The notes under the pieces were generated by a model. It was given only the letters and a program-made list of their open reading frames with translations, searched no databases and had not been told where the DNA came from. Position numbers and translations under genes: made by a program. A DNA stretch of 64,000 nt from Arcobacter acticola. Its GTDB lineage: Bacteria; Campylobacterota; Campylobacteria; Campylobacterales; Arcobacteraceae. The stretch lies in assembly GCF_013177675.1 (NCBI RefSeq), contig NZ_CP042652.1, forward strand, positions 2,666,001 to 2,730,000. Direction: 5' to 3'. This document shows, one piece after another, positions 9,772 to 16,323 of the stretch; position 1 is the stretch's first letter, and every line of letters begins with the position of its first letter.

Positions 9772-10741
9772 AAATTTCCTTTAAAACTATTTCTTTTGCT
9801 TTTTCTACATCTATCATATCTAAGGTACATCCAGCTGCGTTATAATGGCCACCGCCATCAAACTCACCTGCAATCTTAGCAACATCAATTTTTCCCTTAG
9901 ATCTTAACGACACCCGTGAAACTCCATTTACAACTCTTACAAAAAAAGCGATTTTAACTATGGCAATACTCATAATCATATCTAAGGCATCTTCACAATC
10001 CCTATTATGAGCACCTGTCTCTTTAAACCACTCTTCTTTTGCAAATATGGAAGCTACTTCACCCTCTTTAAAAAGTTCTAAACTATTTAAAACTTTTGGA
10101 ATAATTCTATATTTTGCCAAAGAATCTCTTCTTAAAAGCTTATTTGCAATCTCAGAAGGGCTAGCACCACATTCAACTAAAAAGTTTGTTTTCTCAAAAG
10201 TCAGCTCATCACATCTTCCTAATGAAAAAGCTAATGTATCATCATAAATCCCCACATAAAGTGCAGTTGCTGAATCTTTTGTAATGTATAATCCATTATG
10301 TTTAAAAAATTCAAATACTAATTCAGCTGTTGAACTTTTCATAGGATCTACGATATTTACTACTCCAAAATGATTATTTGATTTGTGATGATCAAAGTTT
10401 ATAATTGGAATAGATGGATCAGGAGTAAATCCTAATCTTTTAAAAGTACCACAATCTACTGTAATAATCAAATCAAAAAATGCTGGTAATTGATCTGAAA
10501 TTTTATCAAATCTTGGTATAAAATCAAGATTTTGTGGTAAATCAGCACTTATATTAAATACCTTATGTTTGATTTTATTTTCATGAAATAAGTTTGATAA
10601 AGCCAATGCTGAACCAATAGAATCAGGATCTGGATTTACATGTGTAACAATTAATATATATCTACTTTTTTCAATAAGTTCTAATGCCTTAGTATGTTCT
10701 GCCATATCAACTTTATTGCTTATTATAAAATCTTTTTTCAA
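9755..10741 (-). CDS. DHH-family phosphoesterase (NrnA-like oligoribonuclease/pAp phosphatase)
   Basis: The 328-residue protein has the DHH domain motifs THVNPDPDSIGSALAL (residues ~34-49), TVDCG and NFDHHKSN, and a DHHA1 domain ending in GGGHYNAAGCTL. NrnA-type enzymes degrade nanoRNAs and dephosphorylate 3'-phosphoadenosine 5'-phosphate using Mn2+. All metal ligands expected for the family appear present. It lies 8 bases after nadC and overlaps the M23 gene. Whether it works as nanoRNase or pAp phosphatase in this organism is inference. Confidence 0.85.
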   Translation of the reverse strand: MKKDFIISNKVDMAEHTKALELIEKSRYILIVTHVNPDPDSIGSALALSNLFHENKIKHKVFNISADLPQNLDFIPRFDKISDQLPAFFDLIITVDCGTFKRLGFTPDPSIPIINFDHHKSNNHFGVVNIVDPMKSSTAELVFEFFKHNGLYITKDSATALYVGIYDDTLAFSLGRCDELTFEKTNFLVECGASPSEIANKLLRRDSLAKYRIIPKVLNSLELFKEGEVASIFAKEEWFKETGAHNRDCEDALDMIMSIAIVKIAFFVRVVNGVSRVSLRSKGKIDVAKIAGEFDGGGHYNAAGCTLDMIDVEKAKEIVLKEIFEVYK

Positions 10742-10749
10742 AATAAGTC

Positions 10750-11571
10750 CTAATCAAACTTCATAGAAAAATCAAGCCAAGTTGCTTGATGAATAATACT
10801 TCCACTACTAATAGCATCAACGCCTGTAGAGGCATATGTTTTAATAGTATCAAGATTTATATTTCCACTAGCTTCCAATAAGATATGTGGATAATTGGTA
10901 TTTCTAAAAGTTACAACTTCTTTTATTTGTTCAGTAGTCATATTATCACACATAATAATATCACCACCTGCATGCATAGCTTCCTTAACTTGCTCAAAAG
11001 TTTCACATTCGATTTCTATTTTAGTAACCCATGAGATTCTTTTTCTTGCTTTTTTTACAAACTCTTCAAGATTGTCAATTGTTCTTAAGTGAGTATCTTT
11101 TAACATCAAACAATCATCAAGTCCAAGTCTATGATTAATAGCCCCACCAACTCGTGATGCGTATTTTTCAAAATCTCTTAACTGTGGTCTTGTTTTTCTA
11201 GTATCAAGTAAAACTACACCTGTACCTTCTATAAGTTTTGCATATTTATTTGCCATAGTAGCAATTCCACTTGCGTGTTGAAGCATGTTTAAAAAAGTTC
11301 GCTCAGATGATAATAAAATAGATGCTTTCCCCTCAAGTTCGGCAATAATATCACCCTCTTTGATTTCATCTCCATCATTTTTTAAAAATTTACAATCAAA
11401 CTTTTCAGTTCTTGCTAATACCTTTGCGTATTGAACACCTGCTAAAATACCATCTGATTTACAAATAGCACGCGCAGTAAATCTTCCTTTGGGAGCAACA
11501 TCGAAGAATAAATCTCCTCTACCATTATCTTCGATAATGGCATTTTTTACAAACTTCTTTATATTAATCAT
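10750..11571 (-). CDS. nadC: Nicotinate-nucleotide pyrophosphorylase (carboxylating)
   Basis: The 273-residue protein has the NadC core: ERTFLNMLQHASGIAT, DTRKTRPQLRDFEKYA (the substrate-binding TRKTRP motif), GGAINHRLGLDDCLMLKDTH, and a C-terminal EASGNINLDTIKTYASTGVDAISSG. It converts quinolinate and PRPP to nicotinate mononucleotide in de novo NAD synthesis. It overlaps nadA by 4 bases; the two enzymes act in consecutive steps. Confidence 0.97.
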   Translation of the reverse strand: MINIKKFVKNAIIEDNGRGDLFFDVAPKGRFTARAICKSDGILAGVQYAKVLARTEKFDCKFLKNDGDEIKEGDIIAELEGKASILLSSERTFLNMLQHASGIATMANKYAKLIEGTGVVLLDTRKTRPQLRDFEKYASRVGGAINHRLGLDDCLMLKDTHLRTIDNLEEFVKKARKRISWVTKIEIECETFEQVKEAMHAGGDIIMCDNMTTEQIKEVVTFRNTNYPHILLEASGNINLDTIKTYASTGVDAISSGSIIHQATWLDFSMKFD

Positions 11572-12557
11572 ACTTCAAACATCCTTTCTAATGCTACTTT
11601 TGCCCACTTTGCTGTATCTTCTGAAACAAAAATCTCTGTTTCTTTACTAATTTTATCATCTTTTATAGATTTTAGTGTGTTATAAACATCTTGTAAAGTT
11701 GTCTCATTCATTGTTGGGCACTCAGGTTTTGTTGAACTTAATATATATGTATTTTTATCTCTTAATCTACTTACCATATTAAACTCAGTTCCAACAGCTA
11801 TTTTTTGCTCAGGATCTAAGCCTTTTATATATGTAATCAATTGAGAAGTTGAACCTACAAAATCAGCTGCATCACAAACACTTGGATCACATTCAGGATG
11901 AACTGCAATTAAAATATCTGGAAATCTTTCTCTATAAAACTCTATATCTTCTACTGAAAACTGTTGATGAACAGAACAAAATCCATTATAACAAATAATA
12001 TCAGCTTGCTTTAAATCACTTCCATCACCAACAATTGCAGATTTTAAATTTAATGATTTTGCAAAGTTTTGACCTAAACATCTATCAGGAACAAAAAATA
12101 TCTTTTTCCCTGATTTTAAACCTTTTTCAATAATTTTATATGCATTTGATGAAGTACAAACCATTCCACCCATTTGTCCAACTTTTGCTTTAACAGCTGC
12201 ACTTGAGTTTATATATGTAATTGGTAAAATCTCATCATTTGAGATTCCAGCTTCATTTATTTTTTTTAGATTCTCTTCATAATATCCAACATCAATCATT
12301 CTAGCCATTGCACAACAAGCAATTTTTGGCATAAGAACAGTTTTTTCTGGACTCATAACTTTTACACTCTCACCCATAAAACCAACACCACAAAATACAA
12401 CATATTTTGAGTCTGTAAGCATTACTTTTTTTGCAAGTTCTAGTGAGTCACCTGTAATATCTGCTAACTCGAATACTTCATCTCTTTGATAGAAATGAGC
12501 AACTAAAGTTACATCTAATTCTTCTTTTAATTTTATTATTTCATTTTTTAAATTCAA
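11568..12557 (-). CDS. nadA: Quinolinate synthase A
   Basis: The 329-residue protein has the NadA signatures AHFYQRDEVFELADITGDSLELA near the N-terminus, FCGVGFMGES, GGMVCTSSNAYKI, HPECDPSVCDAADFVGSTSQLI and GTEFNMVSRL. The conserved cysteines in these segments hold a [4Fe-4S] cluster. It condenses iminoaspartate with dihydroxyacetone phosphate to quinolinate. It is first in a minus-strand run starting beside the divergent plsY. No nadB is in the window. Confidence 0.97.
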   Translation of the reverse strand: MNLKNEIIKLKEELDVTLVAHFYQRDEVFELADITGDSLELAKKVMLTDSKYVVFCGVGFMGESVKVMSPEKTVLMPKIACCAMARMIDVGYYEENLKKINEAGISNDEILPITYINSSAAVKAKVGQMGGMVCTSSNAYKIIEKGLKSGKKIFFVPDRCLGQNFAKSLNLKSAIVGDGSDLKQADIICYNGFCSVHQQFSVEDIEFYRERFPDILIAVHPECDPSVCDAADFVGSTSQLITYIKGLDPEQKIAVGTEFNMVSRLRDKNTYILSSTKPECPTMNETTLQDVYNTLKSIKDDKISKETEIFVSEDTAKWAKVALERMFEV

Positions 12558-12582
12558 AATAAGCCTTCAAATTTTTATTAAA

Positions 12583-12611
12583 TGTGAATATAACAAAATT
12601 TTAGTTATAAT
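12583..12611 (+). promoter_or_regulatory. Likely plsY promoter
   Basis: A perfect -10 TATAAT (12606-12611) with a weak -35 (TGTGAA, 12583-12588) at 17-bp spacing in the nadA/plsY divergent region. The transcript would start about 12618, roughly 60 bases before the plsY ATG. Confidence 0.5.
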
Positions 12612-12678
12612 CTCATTTAATTAAGTAAAATAAACAATTTAAGTTCCTTTAAATAAGGAGCATTATAAAAGGTAATAG

Positions 12679-13302
12679 ATGGATTTTTTCACAAATACAA
12701 ACATTTTATTTTTTTTAGCAGCATACCTAATAGGATCTATTCCTTTTGGTTCAATATTAGCTAAAACATTTGCTGGAGTTGATATAACAGCAGCAGGAAG
12801 TAAATCAATTGGGGCAACTAATGTTCTTAGAGTTGTAAAAGAAACAAACCCAAAACTTGCAAAAAAGCTAGGTCTTGCAACTGTGATTTTAGATGCATTA
12901 AAAGGAACTTTAGTTTTATTAGTTGCTATGTATTATGGTCTTAGTGAATCTACACTTTGGGGAGTTGCAATTCTTGCAGTTTTAGGACACTGTTATTCTA
13001 TATACTTAGGTCTTGAAGGTGGAAAAGGTGTTGCAACTGGTCTTGGAGTTTATTTAGTACTTATTCCAATTCCTACTATTATTGGAGCTGTTGTTTGGAT
13101 AGTATGTGCAAAAGTTTTAAAAATATCTTCTTTATCATCACTACTTGGACTTTTAGCTGTTGTAATAAGTGCTAGTTTTTTAAATAATGGTTTAAATGTA
13201 GGTTCAAATATACCTATGTATATAATCGCATTTATCATTATATATAAACATATTCCAAATATTATCAGAATGATAAAAGGTGAAGAGAAAAAAGTTATAT
13301 GA
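12679..13302 (+). CDS. plsY: Acyl-phosphate:glycerol-3-phosphate acyltransferase PlsY
   Basis: A 207-residue multi-pass membrane protein with the three PlsY motifs: GSIPFGSILAK, GSKSIGATNVLRV and LEGGKGVATGLGVYL. PlsY transfers an acyl group from acyl phosphate to glycerol-3-phosphate, starting phospholipid synthesis together with PlsX. The ATG is preceded by AAGG about 8 bases upstream. folB follows after 25 bases, across an 11-bp hairpin that contains the plsY stop codon. Confidence 0.95.
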   Translation: MDFFTNTNILFFLAAYLIGSIPFGSILAKTFAGVDITAAGSKSIGATNVLRVVKETNPKLAKKLGLATVILDALKGTLVLLVAMYYGLSESTLWGVAILAVLGHCYSIYLGLEGGKGVATGLGVYLVLIPIPTIIGAVVWIVCAKVLKISSLSSLLGLLAVVISASFLNNGLNVGSNIPMYIIAFIIIYKHIPNIIRMIKGEEKKVI

Positions 13303-13312
13303 CTTTTTTCTC
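13285..13312 (+). terminator. Hairpin at the plsY stop codon
   Basis: An 11-bp inverted repeat (arms 13285-13295 and 13302-13312) around the plsY TGA. The stem is A/T-rich and not followed by a long T tract, so it may be a weak attenuator between plsY and folB rather than a full terminator. Confidence 0.4.
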
Positions 13313-13327
13313 TACATATAATTAGCA

Positions 13328-13639
13328 ATGAAAATAGAAATCAATAATCTTACATTTAAATGTATTATAGGAATACTTGATTTTGAACGTATTAAAAAAC
13401 AAAGAGTTATTCTAAACATATCTTTTGAATATCTCTTTACAAAAGATATGTTTATAGATTATGCAGAAGTATCATCTCTTTTAAAATCTACAATGAAAAC
13501 ACAAAAGTTTCTTCTTCTTGAAGATGCTATTTTATATATAGAAAATCTACTATTACATATATACCCTATCACAAACCTACAAATCAAAATCTCAAAACCA
13601 GATATTTTAAAAGATTGTATAGTTACATTATCAAACTAA
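13328..13639 (+). CDS. folB: Dihydroneopterin aldolase
   Basis: The 103-residue protein begins MKIEINNLTFKCIIGILDFERIKKQRV, the FolB pattern (V-G-x-x-x-x-E-R), and contains a conserved lysine in LQIKISKPD. FolB cleaves dihydroneopterin to hydroxymethyl-dihydropterin in folate synthesis. It is slightly shorter than the ~120-residue norm. Its last ~14 codons (13589-13630) recur at 13918-13958 on the far side of the RNA module. The two copies end in TLSN with different codons (TCA AAC here; AGT AAT TAT there), suggesting that this 3' end was recently exchanged or duplicated. Confidence 0.88.
   Translation: MKIEINNLTFKCIIGILDFERIKKQRVILNISFEYLFTKDMFIDYAEVSSLLKSTMKTQKFLLLEDAILYIENLLLHIYPITNLQIKISKPDILKDCIVTLSN
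13589..13630 (+). repeat. Direct repeat: folB 3' end, copy 1 (in folB)
   Basis: Forty-two bases at the folB 3' end that match 13918-13958 with a single one-base gap. With its partner it brackets the first RNA/small-peptide module. Confidence 0.9.
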
Positions 13640-13645
13640 CAAATA

Positions 13646-13674
13646 TTGACATAAGAATTTTAATATGTTAAAAT
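13646..13674 (+). promoter_or_regulatory. Consensus sigma70 promoter of RNA module 1
   Basis: TTGACA (13646-13651), 17-bp spacer, TAAAAT (13669-13674). The same geometry with a perfect TATAAT precedes module 2. Transcription should start near 13681. Such a full -35/-10 pair is rare in this window and suggests a strongly expressed RNA. Confidence 0.85.
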
Positions 13675-13680
13675 CCTTTT

Positions 13681-13768
13681 ATGTAAAACATGAAAACTCT
13701 TGTAGGAGTGACTACCTACTAGTTTATTCACCGAAAGGGTAAGGAATTTTTTCCTTACCCTTTTTTTT
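13681..13768 (+). ncRNA. Predicted ~88-nt antitoxin-like RNA, module 1
   Basis: Runs from the predicted start to the end of a strong terminator. The first ~18 bases (13682-13699) are complementary to the SD/start region of the downstream 20-codon ORF: 13682-13694 pairs with 13810-13822 and AACTC at 13695-13699 with GAGTT at 13803-13807. A hairpin follows (stem 13702-13706/13715-13719, loop AGTGACTA), then the terminator. The loop matches the loop of the hairpin behind the ORF. The RNA is predicted, not shown. Module 2 (18339-18424) has the same plan. I do not recognise a known RNA family. Confidence 0.7.
13734..13768 (+). terminator. Intrinsic terminator of RNA module 1
   Basis: Thirteen-bp perfect stem (13734-13746/13751-13763), TTTT loop, and an 8-T tract at 13761-13768. 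It separates the promoter-proximal RNA from the small ORF. Confidence 0.92.
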
Positions 13769-13812
13769 GTGGGTAGTGTTGGGTGGGAGTGATAAATGAA
13801 AGGAGTTCTTTC

Positions 13813-13875
13813 ATGTTTTACAAAATGGTAGTATTACTTTTAATATTCTTAATATTTGCTATTAAGTTATATTAA
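13813..13875 (+). CDS. 20-residue hydrophobic peptide, putative Ibs-like type I toxin (module 1)
   Basis: ATG at 13813 follows AAAGGAG (13799-13805) by 7 bases. The product MFYKMVVLLLIFLIFAIKLY has one predicted membrane span flanked by Lys. The module 2 peptide aligns over its full length (both contain LLLIFLIFAI and end in Tyr). In size, pattern and ending it resembles the 18-19-residue Ibs toxins of E. coli (recalled from memory). The SD and start codon are complementary to the 5' end of the RNA encoded upstream, and codons 6-7 pair with 13904-13909. Membrane toxicity is inference; a regulatory small membrane protein is the alternative. Confidence 0.72.
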   Translation: MFYKMVVLLLIFLIFAIKLY

Positions 13876-13879
13876 TAAA

Positions 13880-13901
13880 AGGGGGAACTAGTCACTCCCC
13901 T
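13880..13901 (+). other. 3' hairpin of module 1 with antiloop
   Basis: Stem AGGGG/CCCCT (13880-13884/13897-13901) with a 12-base loop containing TAGTCACT, the exact reverse complement of the upstream hairpin loop AGTGACTA (13707-13714). There is no T tract, so it is not a terminator. The same hairpin occurs in module 2 with a compensating base change. Confidence 0.75.
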
Positions 13902-13917
13902 GTTACTACTTACTCAA

Positions 13918-13958
13918 ATCTCAAAACAGATATTTTAAAAGATTGTATAGTTACATTA
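13918..13958 (+). repeat. Direct repeat: folB 3' end, copy 2 (remnant)
   Basis: Forty-one bases matching 13589-13630 inside folB. Read in the folB frame it continues into AGT AAT TAT TAG, giving an alternative FolB C-terminus LSNY. It looks like the displaced original folB end. Only this fragment is present. Confidence 0.88.
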
Positions 13959-14018
13959 AGTAATTATTAGCAAGCTATTGTACCTTTAATATAGGACACT
14001 TTTTGTCTCTTCATAGCA

Positions 14019-14077
14019 TTAACGAAGCATTAATATGGCGTTAACTAAATACTACCTTAAATTAACAGAGAATTAAC
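14019..14077 (+). promoter_or_regulatory. 11-bp-phased TTAAY repeats upstream of porin 1
   Basis: TTAAC at 14019, TTAAT at 14030 and TTAAC at 14041 lie exactly 11 bp apart, with a further pair TTAAC 14062 / TTAAC 14073 also 11 bp apart. Direct repeats at one helical turn are typical binding sites of OmpR/PhoB-type response regulators. Porin 2 has the same arrangement. The regulator is unknown. Confidence 0.6.
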
Positions 14078-14119
14078 AGTCAAATTGTAACTTTAAGAAA
14101 ACTTTAAAATTTAGTGGTG

Positions 14120-14228
14120 TAGAATGGCCGTAACGGAATATCGGAAAAGGTTTAAAACCAAAAGTTTTAGATGAGTTCGCGCGCTCCGATATACTGAAAA
14201 AAGATTTCGAAATTTTAGGAGAACACAA
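14120..14228 (+). promoter_or_regulatory. Porin 1 promoter (-10) and structured 5' leader
   Basis: A -10 box TAGAAT (14120-14125) would start an RNA near 14132, leaving a ~97-base leader before the ATG at 14229. The leader holds an 8-bp outer stem ATATCGGA/TCCGATAT (14138-14145/14185-14192) enclosing a small GGTTT/AAACC hairpin and a GCGCGC run that stands out in this A/T-rich DNA. An AGGAG SD lies at 14217-14221. Porin 2 lacks this leader. It may be a translational control element; nothing more can be said. Confidence 0.5.
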
Positions 14229-15407
14229 ATGAAAAAAATCGCAAAATTAAGTTTAGTAGCTGCTATTGCAGTTTCAGGATTAACGGCAGCTAACGCTACA
14301 CCATTAGAAGAAGCAATCAAAGGTGTTGATGTTTCTGGTACAGTTGTATATAGATATGATGACAGAACTACTGATAATGCAACTGCAGATGGTTTTAGTA
14401 ATGAATCAAACAATAGTTATAAAGTTGCACTTAATTTAAAATCTTCAATTAATGATGATTTAACATTTAATGCAAGAACAATTATCGGTGACAGCACAGG
14501 TATGGCTGAAGTTGGTGATTCTACAACTGGTGCAGATGGTGAAGCAACTTTTGGTTTATCACATGCTAACTTTGCATATACAGGTATCATGAATACAACT
14601 GTTATTGCTGGTAAACAAGCTGTTCCATCTCCATTTGCTGTTCAAGCTGATGCTGCAGGAAATGAAAATACTGGTACAGGTATCACTTCTTTAACAACTG
14701 TAGGTCCTGTTACTGTAGCTGCTACATACTTAAATCAAACTAACTTATTTGGTAGTACAACTGGACAAGATATTGCTGGTTTAGGATTAATGGGTGATTT
14801 AGGTCCTGTAGCATTAGACGGATGGTATTTACAAGCTTTAGAAAGCAATTCAGCAAATGATGATGGAGCTTCATTATATACACTTGGTGCAAAAGCAAAA
14901 GTTGAAATGGTTGAATTAACATCTAGATATTCTGCAATTGATCCATCAGCTTCTGGAATGGATACAGAATCAATTGCAAAAGTTGGAGCAAAAGCTAAAT
15001 TTGGTATCGTTACTGCGTCTGTAGATTATGGTCAATCAAATGATTCAGATAGTTATGCTTCTTTAATTGGTTTAGCTCATAGTGCAACAACATCTCCTGA
15101 TGCTGATGCTGATGTTAATTTACAAGCATGGGCTTTAAACCTTAACAAAAATGATGCACAATTAATTAAAGCAACATTAGGTGTTGATGTATTAGCTAAT
15201 GTAAACTTATCAGCTACTTATGCAGATTTATCAGTAGATTCAGCTGCAAACTCTGATGCTTCTGAATACTATGGTCAATTAACATATAAAATGGGTAAAA
15301 ACTTCATGACATATGCTAGAATTGGTCAAGTTGAGTATGATGTTGCTTCAGGTGTTGCAAGCAAAGATAATACAAGAGGAAGATTACACGTTCAATATAC
15401 TTTCTAA
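14229..15407 (+). CDS. MOMP/PorA-like outer membrane porin 1
   Basis: The 392-residue precursor has a signal peptide ending ...AANA (residues 1-23), then TPLEEAIKGVDVSGTVVYRYD, the same opening as the Campylobacter major outer membrane porin. It has alternating beta-strand pattern throughout and ends with HVQYTF, a terminal Phe typical of BAM-inserted beta-barrels. It should form a general diffusion porin. A second full paralog lies 0.9 kb downstream and a third, broken one at 18.1 kb, so this is a tandem porin array. A strong terminator follows. Upstream are phased TTAAY repeats and a structured leader. Confidence 0.9.
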   Translation: MKKIAKLSLVAAIAVSGLTAANATPLEEAIKGVDVSGTVVYRYDDRTTDNATADGFSNESNNSYKVALNLKSSINDDLTFNARTIIGDSTGMAEVGDSTTGADGEATFGLSHANFAYTGIMNTTVIAGKQAVPSPFAVQADAAGNENTGTGITSLTTVGPVTVAATYLNQTNLFGSTTGQDIAGLGLMGDLGPVALDGWYLQALESNSANDDGASLYTLGAKAKVEMVELTSRYSAIDPSASGMDTESIAKVGAKAKFGIVTASVDYGQSNDSDSYASLIGLAHSATTSPDADADVNLQAWALNLNKNDAQLIKATLGVDVLANVNLSATYADLSVDSAANSDASEYYGQLTYKMGKNFMTYARIGQVEYDVASGVASKDNTRGRLHVQYTF

Positions 15408-15442
15408 TTTGAAAGATAGTATTTAACTACTAAACTTACTTT

Positions 15443-15477
15443 AAAAGGGTTGAAGATTTTTCTTCAACCCTTTTTTT
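15443..15477 (+). terminator. Terminator after porin 1
   Basis: Stem AAAAGGGTTGAAGA with TCTTCAACCCTTTT around a TTTT loop, followed by T7. Confidence 0.93.
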
Positions 15478-15555
15478 ATTCTTAAATTTCTTATTATTAC
15501 TTTACTCTTAAACTATTTATGATAAAATCTAGAAAATTTAAAAAAGGATTTTATC

Positions 15556-16182
15556 TTGAAAAAAGCAATTCTTTCATCAATACTATTATTAAGTTCAACT
15601 TCTATTTTCGCTGATACTACTATGTGTTTCAAAGAAAATCATCAATCTATGTCAACTATTGAAAATACACCTTTAGATGGTGGTATTTGTGCAGGTAAAA
15701 ATACAATAGCAGATATGAAAGCAAAAGGTTGGTTAGTAGATGATATAAAAATATCTCAATCAGCAAACGGTATGAACTTTATCTATGTTCTTAAAACTCC
15801 AGGATCTCAAATGGCGTCACAATCAAATTTTTCAGGAAACCAAGCTGATATGGAAGCTAGAATCTTAGAAAAACTAGAGAAGAAAAAAGAAGCTGAAAAA
15901 GTTGCAAAAGAAATTCAAATTAAAAAAGATTTATCAGTTGATGGTAAAAATATCTATGTTAATAAATGTCAATCATGTCATGGAGAAAAAGGTGAATCAA
16001 CAGTAGGTGGATACTCAAGACCTCTTAATACATTAAGTTCAGAAGAAATGAGACACTCAATTAGTGGATATACAAATGGAACTTATGATAGAGGAAGAGC
16101 ATCAGTTATGAGACCAATTACATCTACTCTTACATATGTAACTTTAGATAAAGTTAGTGCATATTTAGAGTCAATTAAATAA
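15556..16182 (+). CDS. Periplasmic c-type cytochrome
   Basis: The 208-residue protein starts at TTG (SD AAAGGA about 9 bases upstream) and has a signal peptide cut near ...STSIFA. It has an N-terminal Cys-containing region (MCFKENHQ...GGICAGK), a charged helical linker (LEKLEKKKEAEKVAKEIQIKK) and a C-terminal single-heme domain with C138-Q-S-C141-H142. A Met ligand may be in ASVMRPI. It is a mono-heme class I-like cytochrome of unknown partner. It sits between two porin genes and has its own spacing and promoter region; a link to porin function is not implied. Confidence 0.82.
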   Translation: MKKAILSSILLLSSTSIFADTTMCFKENHQSMSTIENTPLDGGICAGKNTIADMKAKGWLVDDIKISQSANGMNFIYVLKTPGSQMASQSNFSGNQADMEARILEKLEKKKEAEKVAKEIQIKKDLSVDGKNIYVNKCQSCHGEKGESTVGGYSRPLNTLSSEEMRHSISGYTNGTYDRGRASVMRPITSTLTYVTLDKVSAYLESIK

Positions 16183-16226
16183 CAAATACTAAAAAATAAA
16201 AGGAATGAATACTTTTTACTCATTAA

Positions 16227-16278
16227 TTAATGAAGTATTAACTAATAATTAACGATTTATAAGTAACTTATAAGTAAC
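16227..16278 (+). promoter_or_regulatory. 11-bp-phased repeats upstream of porin 2
   Basis: TTAAT 16227, TTAAC 16238 and TTAAC 16249 are spaced exactly 11 bp. They are followed by a perfect tandem 11-mer TTATAAGTAAC at 16257-16267 and 16268-16278. This matches the TTAAY phasing upstream of porin 1 and suggests a shared OmpR-like regulator. A -10 like sequence TATAGAAT follows near 16292. Confidence 0.6.
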
Positions 16279-16323
16279 ATTCAGATAATTTTATAGAATA
16301 AATATTACAAAAGGATTACAAAT

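Noticed and set aside
13690-13722. Possible leader peptides MKTLVGVTTY (13690-13722) and MTFTSFVGVITYK (18343-18384) at the 5' ends of the two RNAs, suggesting ribosome-controlled attenuation.
   Set aside because: No SD in either; the ATGs lie within a few bases of the predicted starts. The shared VGV-TY part is explained by the conserved hairpin. The in-frame fit in both copies (1-in-3 chance) keeps the idea open but weak.
13681-13768. Riboswitch or other metabolite-sensing leader.
   Set aside because: No known aptamer is recognisable, and the 5' segment diverges freely between copies as long as it pairs with its own ORF start, which fits antisense pairing better than ligand binding.
13800-13920. 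Antisense RNA promoter on the minus strand opposite the 20-codon ORFs, as in Ibs/Sib or AapA/IsoA.
   Set aside because: I found no convincing -35/-10 pair on the minus strand downstream of either ORF, while the plus-strand promoters are near consensus.
13589-13958. Transposon target-site duplication around RNA module 1.
   Set aside because: The repeat is ~41 bases with an internal gap, the inner edges have no inverted repeats, and no transposase is present.
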